Notes: generated by a model from the sequence alone, not told the origin. A stretch of 64,000 nt of DNA from Monodelphis domestica (GCF_027887165.1 NC_077234.1:246882658-246946657), one strand, 5' to 3'. Shown: positions 12,829 through 30,508, counted from the first letter of the stretch. Numbers and translations are program-made.

Positions 12829-13430
12829 TCACACAGTTCTCTAAACAGTTTATTAAATAAAAGGGAAGGGAAGGGCAAGGGATGGAAATCTAATTTACAA
12901 TTACTCACCCAGGTATTAACTAAGATTTCCTAATCTAACTAAATCTGACTGCTAAAGGGTAATAACTTTAAGAGGGATTTGGTAAGGGGAAGCCAATCCA
13001 GGGCCCTAGGAATTTCTCACACATGAGAGTCCTCCTTGGGTCCAGCCAGCAGCTCGGAGGGATAACAGCAATCTCCTGTAGATAATCCACTTTTCTAGGC
13101 AGGTTTCAGCAACTAGAAGCAGGCAGTAAATCCAAACAGCCAAAGGGAAGAAAAATTCAGTCAGGTATTCCTCTGGTCTATCTTGTGAGCAGGAGAGATG
13201 CAGCTTCTCCCTTCAATGATGTCCAGACACACCAACTAATTTTTCCAGTAATAGTTTCTGTGTTCGGCCCCTGCTCCTGGGAGAGTTCTAAGTGGAATAT
13301 TGACCTTGCAACCTCTCGTGCATCTAACTTTGCAAAATCTCCTTACTACTACTACATCAAAGAGAAGAAGCTCAGAAAGGTGCACGCGGTCCATTATGAT
13401 GGTGTAACAGGGCAGAAAGGACTATAGAAG
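12829..13430 (-). mobile_element. Inserted LTR-like element between gag and protease of ERV copy 2
   Basis: About 600 non-ERV bases lie between the repetitive gag tail and protease-like text that begins at about 13440. 'cagtttattaaataaaagg' near the left edge resembles a reversed AATAAA region. The small plus-strand ORF here (13185-13427) has no recognisable product. The edges are approximate. Confidence 0.45.
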
Positions 13431-14751
13431 CAAATACTGAAACACTTAAATTTCCAGACCCAGATGTAATTACACTAATAATTCAAGTTCATTCTCCCTC
13501 AAATAGCACAGAAGCAATGTAACTTTAAAAGTCAGAAATACATTTTATGATTGTCTTTTGGATACTGGGGCATCAAGATCTGTACTAATGATTACACCTG
13601 ATTCAAACTGTAATTCAATGAGCTCAATGAGTGTTGTTGGAATTTCAGGAACTCTTTTTTGAAGTCCATGAGCTTTTACCAAGAATGGTGACTGTAGGGC
13701 CTTTATCTTTGGAGCATTCATTCCTGTTAATGCCCAATTCACCTATGAATCTATAGGGAAAGATTTGCTGTGCAAAATTGTTCTCAAGATGGTGACATAG
13801 CATTAGAATTACCAGAAGAATCATTGAACTTGTTCCCAGTACTATTTTTAGATAATCAAGAAATAGACAAAAATCAAATTTTTACAATACCTACAGATAT
13901 ACCAGAAGCTCTCTGGGCTACATCTTCCACCGATGTAGGCTTTTTAAAATCAGCTATTCCAGTCAAAATAACAACAAAAGGTGGTCCTCCTCCATCTACA
14001 CTGTAGTATCCATTAGAAAAAGAAGCCACAGAAGGAATTACCCCAATGATAGACTCTTTAACCAAACAATCCCTTGCAAATCAGAAAATAATACACCTAT
14101 TTTGCCAATTAAGAAACCGAAATTAGATGAGAATGGAAAACCAGCATATTATTTCATCAATTCCTAGCAATGCAAAGTACTACACATTTTTTTCAATACC
14201 CATACATGAAGATTCCCAAAAGATATTTGCATTTACATGGAAAAGGTCATAGATACACAGTGTCAATTGCCTCAAGGGTATGTAGAAAGCCCTACTCTAT
14301 TTTTCCAAATTTTAACTCAAGATCTTGCAAATATTGAGTTTAAGGAGAGCTGATTAATCCATTTGCGCGTCACCTACTTCTAAAGTGTGTAAGGAAGATA
14401 GTAAAGACCTTCTGAAAGAATTATACAAGAGAAGACATAAGATCTCAAAATCAAAAGTGCAGTGGTGTCTCCCAAAAGCAAATTATTTAGGATATGTGTT
14501 AGCAAAAGGTGCACATTACATCTCTCCCAAATGTATTAAAGACATACAAAAATTGAGTGCCCCAACAACGAAGCCACAGGTGTTTACAGACAGTGGATTC
14601 TGTGTTGCAGGGAAATCACCAGACCCTTCATAGCTTTGATGAAAGATATAGTTAAGGAACCACTAAAATTAAATGCAGAACATTTAGCAGTCATTACAAA
14701 GTAAAAGAAAGCAATTTTGTTTTACAAAGTTAAAGCTTTAGGCATCCCTGA

Positions 14752-15306
14752 TTATAAGAAAGATTGCAAAATGATTCTGCAAAATGAACTGCATTTGATT
14801 GCCAGGAACATGTGACAGAGAATCACATGGAAGCCTGGGTCAGGATTCTAAGGTCCCAACTGAAAAACAAACAAACAAACAAACAAACAGACTTCTGTGG
14901 GAAGTTTGGAGGTAGCTGAGATTTCCATCTTTCAACAAGGTTTCTGGCCCTTTTGTGAGATATCAGGTTGAGAGGAGAAAAACTGCTTTTACTAGCTGCT
15001 AGCAGCTGGACAGAAGACCAAAGAGAAACCATCCCTTCTCTGCTGGACCTACTTTGGATATTTCCTCGGATCTTGGCTCATTTACTGGACTCTGTTTTGT
15101 GAAGTTCTGTTTGGGGGATCTTAACTTATTTAGCCTAGATAAGATAGCCTAGATAAGATATTAAGGGATTTAGGTTTGGGAATAAGATTAAGAAGTGTTC
15201 CTTCTCCCTTGTTACCCTCTTTCCTCTCCCTTTCCCATCAACAAACTTAAAAATATTTAGATGTTTCTTTCTTGTCTCTTTCCCTTTTACAATCCCACCG
15301 TAGCAG
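14752..15306 (+). mobile_element. Insertion in ERV copy 2 flanked by a 21-bp direct repeat
   Basis: The 21-mer at 14731-14751 recurs at 15307-15327, and ERV text continues only after the second copy. The insert contains an LTR-like body from about 14811 (tgtgacagag) to about 15291 (cccttttaca) and a CAAA run. Its left edge also carries a short inverted copy of the right flank (see findings). No poly-A tail is present. Family unknown. Confidence 0.55.
14863..14889 (+). repeat. (CAAA)n microsatellite
   Basis: Six to seven CAAA units within the inserted element. Confidence 0.9.
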
Positions 15307-15698
15307 GCATCCCTGATTATAAGAAACTGTTCATTTTGCATGTGCATGAGAGAAAAGGAGTAGCTTCTGGTGTACTAGCACAAGTGCTGGAACCACTACA
15401 ACATCCAATTGCTTATTACTCAGCTCAATTAAACCCAATAGCTGCTGGTGCACCCCTATGTCTCCAGTGTTAAACACTAGCTGCCACAGCTCTTTCAGTA
15501 ACAAAGGCTGTAGACTTAATGTTAAGATGTCCACTAACAATTATGTGCCCACATGAGGTTGAAACTTTACTATTAAGACAAAGAACACAGGCATTCTCAA
15601 ACCAAAGGCTTACACGATATGAAATCAGTTTACTATGCAATGAGAATATCATGTTGAAATGCTGCACAACATTAAATCCTGCTACACTGCTTCCTTAT

Positions 15699-16403
15699 TG
15701 TGAAATTGAGATTTACTAATTCTTTAGAATTTTAGTCACCAGGAATGTATACACCCTCACTTAAGGATTAATTGTGTGGGAAGAAGGTATCTATGATCCA
15801 AGTGTGCTAGCAAGTGATAAATCCCCCCTAGGCAGTCCAAAGACAAGTTTTAAGCCACCACTGGTACATGTAAGACACAGGAAGTGACACAAAGAACTGC
15901 CTTTATATTTCATGATCACTTCCTATGAGGAGGGACTTGACCATGAACTAGCTTGGGCATGAGACCTCAGACTGCTTTCCTTGGACTGTCATGTGGTGAG
16001 TGAAAGGGCTGACTCCCTTTTCCTTGGCTTTTCTGGAGGCACCAGCCTCTAGAGAGGATGATCTTGGGACCCCTTTTCCCTTGGCTTTCTGGAGTCACTA
16101 GCCTCTGGGGAGACCCCTCATGTTGGAGAAGTCCTCATAGCTGAAAGTCACGTTAGATTTAATCCTCTTCCCCCCACCCTCCCCCTTGTCTGGGGCCTCT
16201 GAATTCCTACCTGGTTCAGACAAGACTGGAGCAGCATTTTCTCTCTCTTTCTTTCTTTCTCATTTCCTTAATCTCTTCCCTCTATTGTAAATAAACTACC
16301 ATAAATTCCATTCTGACTTGAGTAATTCATTGGGATTTAGTAATTAAATCCCTGGCAACCCACTAAAAATATATCAGTCCAACCATAAATTTTACCCCTT
16401 ACA
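15699..16403 (+). mobile_element. Solo LTR (705 bp) with 4-bp target duplication TTAT
   Basis: It begins TGTGAAATTG and ends CCCCTTACA (TG...CA). It is flanked on both sides by TTAT (15695-15698 and 16404-16407), and ERV pol text continues across it. A 4-bp duplication fits class I ERV integration. The 3' half has a CT-rich tract, a polyadenylation-like 'gtaaataaactacc', then 'gggatttagtaattaaatcc'. Relatives lie at 536-1030 (minus), about 35410-35813 (plus) and about 54985-55889 (minus). Confidence 0.85.
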
Positions 16404-17512
16404 TTATCTACTTATCACCAAAGAACCACTTCATAATTATGAATTAGTAGTGCAAATGGCAGAGAGATCACATAAAAATTTACTTGATACTGTTAGAAAA
16501 TGCAGATATTGTGTTGTTCATTGATGGTTCATCATTTATGAGAAATGGGATAAGGCATACAGGAGCAGCTGTTGTGACAGAATTTGAAACTCTATGGTCA
16601 GCATCACTTCAATCTAATCTAAGTGCCCAAGCAGCAGAATAGATAACATTAAAGCAAGACTGTTTAATATCAAGGGATAAAAAAGCTATAATATACACCA
16701 ACTCAAAGTATGCCTTTGGTATATGTCATGCTGTGGGTACCCTTTGACTGCAAAGAGGTTTTCTAACATCATCTGGCAAAATGATAGCAAATGTAAAAAT
16801 CACATAAATGAAGTTTTAGTATCTCTCCAATTACCAAAAATGCTAGAACTGGTGCATTGCTCTGCACACACAGGTGGAACTGATTTTGTGTCAAGAGGGA
16901 ATCACTGAGCAGATGTAGCTGCAAAACTAGCAGCAATAGGAGGTCCTGAGTTAATTTTGATCTTAATCATAAATGAAGCAGATTTATCACTTGCATACAA
17001 TGAAAAAGAAATCAAGAAACAGAAGCAGAATTTTAAAGCCAAACAAATCAATGGTATATGAGTGGCATCACAGGGTAAACCAATACTGCCAAGAACAATT
17101 TTACCATCAAATTTGCCAATCAATACATAAGAATGATCATTTTGGAACGCAAGGCATAGTAGTTTCAGTAAAGAAAACATGGATAGCCCCTGACATAAGA
17201 AACATTCAACCAACATATATTTAGAAGAAAGGTATTTGGAGGACAGCCTTTAGCCTATACTCCATTTGAACATCTATATATTGATTTTATTATGATGCCA
17301 AAGGCTGGACAATACAAATTGTTTAGTGATAGTGGACCAATTAACAAGATGGCCAGAAGCTTTTCCATCAAACAAGAACACAGTAGTATTTGGAGCTGAA
17401 GTATTATTAAAATAGATTATAACTAGATTTGGTCTACCACCAAGAATTGATTTGGATAGGGGAACACACTTACAGACTCAGTTTTACAACAAATATATGC
17501 TTGTTAAATGGT

Positions 17513-18152
17513 AGGTTTGACCAGTAATAAAGTTGGTTGAATATTGTTACTGTGTAATTGCTCCTTCCTGGCCTGAGGGTGAGATGAATACCCACAAGCC
17601 TGGAGTTCACTCACAAACCCGATCTGACATTTCTTGCAGAACAAAATATGTTTATTCAAGTTGATATTCAGGAATTAGGAAAGGATTGCTCCCAGGACCC
17701 TTGGTCCCCCTCAGGTCACTTCTGTGTCCAACACTGTTGGATCTACTCTGTCTTCCTATCTAGTTCCCACCATTCCTGTATAAATAAACTAAGTTAAGTC
17801 AATCAAACAGTTGTTGAATCAAGGTCAGAGCTCATTGATAGCCACCACAGTCTATATATACACTGAGCCCACTTGAGGTAACTTAGAAGTCCAAATCAAT
17901 TTCATTGATAGAGTCTTCTTGGGAGTCAACAAGAACTGAAGTAGGCAATTTGGGTATTTTTCCCACTCAATTTGGAGAGAGTTAAGAGCAGGAGATGTAT
18001 CTTCTTCCACAAATACCTCACTCTCCTGCAACTGTCAGTTCCATACACTCAAAACTTCTCACTCAGAATTCCAAGCTCCCTCCTACATTCCATCTTCTGC
18101 ATCCAGCACACTCCTGTCTGTGGTCCTTCATATTTTACCCATATTTTCCCCT
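17513..18152 (-). mobile_element. Inserted LTR-like element in integrase of ERV copy 2
   Basis: Integrase text breaks after 'caaatatatgcttgttaa' and resumes with 'ataccaaaattccatgtgcc'. The roughly 640 bases between have no ERV pol counterpart in copy 1. 'aaaatatgtttattcaag' resembles a reversed poly-A signal region. The edges are approximate, and plus-strand ORFs crossing it are chance. Confidence 0.5.
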
Positions 18153-18600
18153 TTCATATTATACCAAAATTCCATGTGCCATACCACCCACAAAGTTCAG
18201 GACAAGTAGAGAGACTTAGTAGAGAATTAAAGACTATAATCGGGATTGGGAAATTATGTAGAGACACACTTAAAATGGTGTGATGCCCTACCATTAGCTT
18301 TGTTTTATCTCCAAAGTAGACCAAGAAGGGATCTGCACATTTCACCCTTTGAGATGCTGTTTGGCCATCCACCTATCCACTCAAAACCATTCATTCGATC
18401 AAATTTACACTTCATTATTAGGTAGAGATACAACAATTACCAATTACATTAGAGATTTGCAGATTAAAATTAAGGAGTTATATGAATCAGGAGCATTAAT
18501 TCAAGCTGGACCAAAAGACAATTCCTTGCATATATACATCTTTGGAGATGCTGTGTATATTAAGAATTTTCACCAAACAGGAGGAACTCAGCAACCCTGA
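18153..18600 (+). pseudogene. ERV copy 2: integrase C-terminal remnant
   Basis: It resumes integrase with YHPQSSGQVERLSRE, then a conserved block around 'HPPIHSKPF' (frame-broken) and VYIKNF, ending at a stop at 18598-18600. The GPF-type C-terminal motif (GPFQILL) lies just after that stop. It matches copy 1 block by block. Confidence 0.8.
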
Positions 18601-19436
18601 GAAGGTCCATTCCAAATACTCTTAAATGACACCGACAGCGATCAAGATCGCAGAGAAATCATCATGGATCAATGGTTCACATGTCAAGAGAGTACCATCC
18701 ATCAAGAATGAGGATCAATAAAACTACAAGAACTGCTACAATCAGATATTATTTTCAAGAATGACACTACAAGGACAATGGGACATTATTTTAAGGACAC
18801 GGGACTACTGCTAAAACTAGACACTCAGACATCATTTTCAAGAACATTGAATGTACATTTTCTTTAGCATTAACGGTTTGATTTTAAAATAGAATGAATA
18901 CTAAATAGATAAGTATATATTTTATGTTATGATGTCTGCTTAAAAATTATTAATCTAGAAATAGTAAATAAAATAGTAATATTAATAAATCAATAAATTA
19001 TAAATAGAACAATGAATAAAATAATAATAAACAAATAATTAATAGATAAATATTAATAGACATTAATAAATATTCTTTTAAAATTATAATATTAAAGAAA
19101 ATATTTCACCTCAGGGGAAATGTTATAATGTATATTTTTGTATATAGGGGTTTTTTTTACAAGGCTTTGTACATAGTAACTGTAAAATTACTTTGAATTA
19201 TTAGTTTTAACTTATTTCTATAGTATATAGGTAGAATTGTGTTATAACTGTAACTGTAAATAGTTGGAATTTTATGTAATGTGTGACACTTGCATGTTGC
19301 AAGAATGGTCTTTTTTGCTTGCTTGCTTTCTTCCTTGCTTTACCTCTCCCTGTCCCTAGTATAGAATATAGAATAAGTTTAGTTTGAAATATCCATTTGG
19401 GGAGAATATTTCTCCCAAAAGGATATCAAGGGGGAA
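18601..19436 (+). mobile_element. ERV copy 2: post-pol region without env, ending in a polypurine tract
   Basis: There are only 836 bases between the end of pol and the 3' LTR. No envelope-like frame is present and the sequence is AT-rich. It ends in a polypurine tract (aagggggaa, 19428-19436) directly before the LTR. A second, weaker purine run followed by TGTTATAA occurs near 19115-19128. Confidence 0.7.
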
Positions 19437-20090
19437 TGTTATAAGGAGTTTTATTAAGTTCATTCTATCTTATTAAGAGCAGAAGTTTTATTATGACTTT
19501 CTTGGGAGCAGGTTGCTGGATCATTTTCTTTCAGACCAAGAAGATCTGTTGGTTATTTGAGACAGTTACTTGCAGAGTTGTGAGACACCTGAGAAGCTGA
19601 GGAAGGGTGTCTGACTGAAAGCTTCTCTCCTGAAGGGAGAGGCAGCTACCAGAAGGTGCTTTGTCCACTCTCTTTGGTTTGGAAGGAAGGCCTGTGTCTG
19701 AGGCTCTCTGCCAAGAGATTCCAACTGTTATATCTGCAGTCTGCTTCAGGCAGTTTGGGGTTTTTCATATATTACCTTTAGGAGTGAATTATAAATTTAT
19801 GGTTCGTCATTTTAGCATAGGTTAGTAAGACAGAATTTAAATTTTAGATAGTGAATATAGTTTAAGGAGGCCTATTTTGGCAAGAAGACTCTGCAAAGAA
19901 AGCAAGTAGATTTGTGAGGTTTTATTTAGAGATTTTAGAATAAGGTAAAGAGACTTCCTATCCTATGCCTAACTCCTAGTTTCTAAACTTCTATTTCCTG
20001 TCCCTGTCTCTTCCCAAAGAAGAAAATAAATATTATATCCAACTGCTTCTGGCCTTCCATCCACTGCATACAATTTAGTTTACCCTAACA
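19437..20090 (+). mobile_element. 3' LTR of ERV copy 2 (654 bp)
   Basis: It starts TGTTATAAGG immediately after the polypurine tract and ends CCCTAACA (TG...CA). An AATAAA-like signal (gaaaataaatattat) lies near 20030. No matching 5' LTR was found before gag (10450-10830), so the provirus is incomplete at its 5' end. Confidence 0.8.
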
Positions 20091-20913
20091 GCTTGGCATT
20101 ATCAACCATCTATCATTACTCTGTACCAACAGATTTAGCTTATCAATACAAGCTTTAGTTTGACAATAACATATTCAAGGCCTGACTTGAGTTAAGAGAA
20201 GTTCGGTTTTCTTAGCTTTTCACAAAGAAAAGTTGTGTACAGCTATATCATTTCTCTATTGTTTACACAATAATAATTCAAAGCAAGGCAGTGGGTTATA
20301 TGGATGTGAAACGTCATATGTTTTCAAATTCTGGTTAGTTTTCCTTAATTTTTATATAATATATATTGTATATAATATATATAATAATTTTTATAACATT
20401 TGTCACAGTGGAAGGGGTGAAGGTTTTGGGATATTCAGAAATAAAGTAAAAACAAAAGGCAAGATTAAAAGATTAATAGGATCAAGTTTAGTACTAAAAT
20501 TAATAAACATTAGAGTTTAAGGTATTTGATAAGGGGATAAGAATTAATACTTCTTCCCATTTACATTCTAGGATATGATTATATTCTTTACTTCTTATCT
20601 TCCAGCTAATCACTAATTCCACAGGTCTGCCTCATTTCCTCACATAACATCATTAAAGACAAAAACAGCTGAGCGACATAGGACATGCTTAACCAACATG
20701 CGAATGTTGGATGATAGAAGACTATGCTATCAAAAAGGAAGGTAAGAAAGATCACTAAACACTTAGTATAAAAAAGTTAAATATACTGCATAGAGTTTCC
20801 CTGATATTTGTAGAATTTATATGATCATCTGTTCAATAATTCAAAATATGAACCAATCTGTTACATTATTTTATTTCACTTTAACTTGTTATATATTCAC
20901 TATTGTTACTTAC
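20091..20913. other. ARL13B intron 3, proximal to exon 3
   Basis: AT-rich intron. 20353-20395 contains a run of alternating TAT/ATA that could form a hairpin. No gene or interspersed repeat was recognised. Confidence 0.6.
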
Positions 20914-21163
20914 ACCAATATGGGTTTTCCTGATATCCTGGGATGTTCTAGAAGTTCAGTCATTGTCTCTTTAGTTTCTTTCATTCTTTTTTCATCACTG
21001 GAATCCACAACAAATATTACCCCATATGATTCGGCATAGTAATTTTTCCATATTCCCCGAATTCTCTTTCCACCTCCTAAGTCAAAAATTGTAACTTCAA
21101 ACTTTCCTTGTCTAAGATCAATTTTGGAAAAGCCAACAGTTGGAGCTACATCCTCAGGACACT
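20914..21163 (-). CDS. ARL13B: ARL13B coding exon 3 (switch I, switch II)
   Basis: This 250-base minus-strand exon follows an acceptor (tttaaaacag) and ends at donor GTAAGT. It completes Glu40, encodes 82 further codons, and leaves in phase 2 inside a valine codon. Visible motifs are APTVGFSK (switch I/G2, about residues 46-53) and DLGGG (G3, 67-71). In DLGGG the last Gly replaces the catalytic glutamine of ordinary ARFs, an ARL13B hallmark. Also present are [17 protein letters not shown] and VVDSSDE. The arginine equivalent to human Arg79, changed in Joubert syndrome, is conserved (Arg75 here). The NKxD motif lies in the next exon, left of the window. The open frame, intact splice sites and strong conservation indicate a functional gene, not a pseudogene. 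Confidence 0.98.
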
Positions 21164-27059
<5,896 letters not shown>

Positions 27060-27060
<1 letters not shown>

Positions 27061-28416
27061 TAGCTAAAATGACAACCTCCAATTCTTTATATATATATAA
27101 TTTGTGATTTTTAATAATGTCAAGCTTCTCATACTATTGCTGCCTTCATATAATGGTTCTCCTGATTCTTTTTCACTCAATATCAATTCATACAAATCTT
27201 CCCAGATTTCTTTGAATTCTTTAAGTCTATAATTTCCTATGGTACAATAATATTCTATTATATTCATAAACCAGTTTGTTCTGTAATTATCAATGAGTAC
27301 ATTTTTTCCAGTTGTTTTTTTTTTTGGCTACTATAAAGAATATTATCAAGAACATTTATATATTATATATAGGACTTTTTCATCTGTTGGGCTTCCTTGA
27401 GGTATATATGCCTAATAATAGTATCACTGCTCAAAGAGGAGGTTTTATTTTAGTGACATATATATAATATATAATATAATTTAATATAAAATAATATAAC
27501 TCCACAATTTTTCAGAATGCTTAGAACAATTCACAGATAGACAAACAGCTAATTAAAATGTTTATCTTCTTACAGGGTCTCTTAACAACTGTCATTTTCC
27601 CAACTGACAATCTGATGGATATGAGGTAAAGCTATAAGTTTTATTTTTAATATCTTTTATTAATGATGATTTTGGAACATTTCATACAATTGTTGATCAT
27701 TTGCAATCATGATCATTATTTATGATATACTGTAGTATTAGTAGAAAAAGTACTACCAATCTGGAGTCAAAGGTCAAAGGGTTTTTACTATCTATATTAC
27801 CTTAAACAAGTCACTGAACTTCCCTTGAAGTTTCAACCATCAATTAAAAGGTTGGCCTGATGTCCTTTCCAGCTCTGGATCTAGGCTTCTCTGATCCTAC
27901 ATTGTTTGGCCATTTATTTATTGAAGAATGGTTCTAAGTCTTATATATTTATATCAAATCCAATATGTATCAGTTATGGCACAGTAAATAGAGCTTCAGG
28001 CCTGAAGGAGAGTATGAGTTCAAATCTGGCCATAGAACCTTTCTAATTGTGTCACTCAAAGCAAGACATGGAACCTGTCTGGCTCAGTTTTTTTCATCTA
28101 TAAAATGGGGATAACAGAACTTACACCTCACAGGACAGTTGTGGGATCAGAGGAGATAATAATTGTACCAAGTGTTTACCCCAGTGCCTACGAAATAGTA
28201 AGCATTAGATAAATGCTTACTATTTTTACTGGATCTCTGTCATGGAGATTTCCTTCACAATTTGCGGACTTTCTTGCTCTACTTATTTTTTTCTTAGAAC
28301 GGTTAATTTCAATTTAAAGTAATCTAAATTGCCAATTTTTACATTTTATGATAACTTCTATCCTTTTAGAAGTACTTATTCTTAAATAACATAAGAATTA
28401 AGAATTTTAAAAGAGA
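27060..28416 (-). mobile_element. L1 3' fragment (antisense) interrupted by MIR-type SINEs
   Basis: 27060-27720 and 28235-28390 read, on the minus strand, like the end of L1 ORF2 and its 3' region: 'cctatggtacaataatattc' is the complement of the 'gaatactattgtgcc' type block also seen near 43910. Between them are MIR-like copies at 27725-27900 and 27970-28230 (plus strand; 'catctataaaatggggataa'). Confidence 0.6.
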
Positions 28417-29339
28417 GAAGTGGGGTCAAGATGGTGGCTTAGAAGCAGCAGAAGTTCAGACCTCTGAAAACCCTTCCTTACCGATCACAAACTGAATGCT
28501 CCTAGAGGACTGGAAATCAAACCTAACAACAAGACAGAGCAAAGGAACCCTCCTGCTGGACTCAATTCACCGGAATCCGAGAACACTCGGGTTTAAGGGA
28601 AGGCAGAAGAAAGATCCCAGGTCCCCTCCCCCACCGAGAGCTCTAAGCCGCTAGTGGTAGGAGGAGCCTCTGGGCGGGCAAAGGTGCTGGTCTGGAGGGA
28701 ATACCTTTCAGGCAGGGCTGGGCCAAGCTCAGAGCGTCAAACACAAGCTACAGGGAAAGAGCTGGAGAGGCAGTGCAGCCTGGTCATAGCGGCTGAGACC
28801 CTGCATATTATTGCTCCAGCCTTCCAGGAGGTTTTGCCTCAGAGCACATCCAGCCCAACCCAAATAAACTTAATACCATCAAAAGTCTTCAGGGGTCAGG
28901 GAAGCCCAAACTCCAACATCCCTCCCTCACAGACTACTGGACTTTAATTTAATCCAATCAAAAGCCTCCAGAAGACAGGGAAGCCCAAACTCCAACACCC
29001 CTCTCTCACAGACTGCTGGACTTAATTTAATACAATCAAAAGCCTCCAAAGGACAGGGAAGCTCAAACTCCAACAACCCTCTCCCACAGACTGCAGGGAG
29101 AGATCTTCTGTCAAAGCTCCACGAGGGGAGACTGACAGAAACCCCCAAAACCAAAAAAATGAGAGAAGCAAGAGCATAGACAAACACGGGAAGCAAAAAA
29201 GGGGTAAATATGAGCAAAAAACAGAAAAAGAAAAAAGAAATTACAATAGACAGCTTCTATACAGGCAACGAGCAAAAAGCAAACAGAACAGAGAGGGAGT
29301 GATCAGCAAACGATAAATCAGAAATCCCAGCGAATTTGA

Positions 29340-30170
29340 TACAGGCTTTGGAAGAACTCAAAATGCAATTCAAAACACAATTAAGTGAGGCTGAAGACAA
29401 TTGGGAAAAGAACTTAAAAACTAAGATAAGTCATCTGGAAACAGAAAATAGTGTCTTGAAAACCAAAATCAACCAGCTTGAAAATGAGGCAAGCAAAGAA
29501 GATGAAAGTTGAGGCAAAGGAGATGAGATGAGGCAAAGAGGATGAAAGATGACTTCCAAAGAAAGCCATACCAGAAGAAAAAGGATGACCAAAAAGCCAG
29601 GGATGAAATCCAGTCTTTAACAACCAGAATACAACTAGAACCAAGGGACTTCACAAGGCAGCAGGACACTATAAAACAAAACCAAAAGAATGAAAAAATT
29701 GAGGAAAATATGAAACATCTCATTCACAAAACAGAAGATTCAGAAAATCATTCAAGGAGAGACAATTTAAGAATCATTGGTCTATCAGAAAACCATCACA
29801 AAAGAAAAAGCCTGTACATAATACTACAGGAAATTATTCAAGAAAACTGCCACGATATTCTAGAACAAGAAGGAAAAGTGGAGATTGAAAGAATCCACAG
29901 ATCACCTCCTGTACTTAATCCCCAACTGACAACACCCAGGAATATTATAGCCAAATTCAAGAACTATCAGACCAAAGAAAAAAATATTACAAGCTGCCAA
30001 AAAGAAGTCATTCAGATACCATGGAACCACAGTGAGGATAACACAGGATCTGGCTGCATCTAAACTGAAGGACTGAAAGGCATGGAATATGATATTCCGG
30101 AAAGCAAGGGAACTAGGTCTACAACCAAGAATCAACTACCCAGCAAAACTGACTATATTCTTACAGGGGA
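29340..30170 (+). pseudogene. L1 ORF1 relic (RNA-binding chaperone)
   Basis: It has a coiled-coil N-terminus (leucine/isoleucine heptads, 29345-29500), then an RRM-type stretch with NLRIIGLSE near 29770 and a C-terminal part with 'IERIHRSPP' near 29890. Downstream text 'ctacaaccaagaatcaacta' (about 30118) lies in another frame. Stops after the coiled coil and a frameshift near 30060 break it. In intact L1, ORF1p trimerises and coats L1 RNA. Confidence 0.85.
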
Positions 30171-30508
30171 AAGTATGGTCATTCAACAAAATAGAAGAAT
30201 TTCAAGAATTTGTAAAGACCAGACCTGAACAGAAAATTTGATGCCCAAGTACAGAACTTAAGAGAATCATCAAAAGGTAATTAAAAGAGGGGGAAAAGAA
30301 TAATGAAACGAAACAACAACAAAAATGTTTTAAGAGACTCAATAAGTTAAAATAATATGTATCCCTATAAGAAAAGAGGTCATTGGTAACTCTTAAAAAC
30401 TGTTGTTATCACCTGGGCAGCTAGAAGAATTACACTTAAAGGGAACAGTGAAAAACTGTATAGGATGAAATAACAAGTAAATAGGCATATAGATATAAGT
30501 ATGTATAA

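Larger units (their letters stand above)
13431..17512 (+). pseudogene. ERV copy 2: protease-RT-RNase H-integrase remnant (pol), interrupted
   Basis: Landmarks in order: protease-like DTGAS (about 13560); LELPEES as in copy 1 (13805); RT text ending with KVQWCLPKANYLGYVLAKG (about 14455-14511), where a deletion has removed the YMDD block that copy 1 keeps; RNase H FIDGSSFM near 16516-16540, which retains the Asp that copy 1 has lost; integrase zinc-region text 'HSAHTGGTDFVSRGNH' and 'NDHFGTQGIV' near 17130; and integrase core 'LTRWPEAF' near 17340. Stops, frameshifts and at least three insertions disable it. The pattern is that of an old, neutrally decaying provirus. Confidence 0.8.

Noticed and set aside
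19115..19140. An alternative 3' LTR start at the TGTTATAATG near 19122
   Set aside because: The purine run before it is weaker, while the tract at 19428-19436 directly precedes a TG...CA unit ending at 20090. It is kept only as a note.
20340..20400. AT-rich alternating stretch as a possible origin or regulatory hairpin
   Set aside because: Simple AT-rich intron sequence with no supporting context.
1..20913. Possible STX19 gene inside ARL13B intron 3
   Set aside because: No syntaxin-like open frame of about 290 codons was found; the long frames here are ERV relics.
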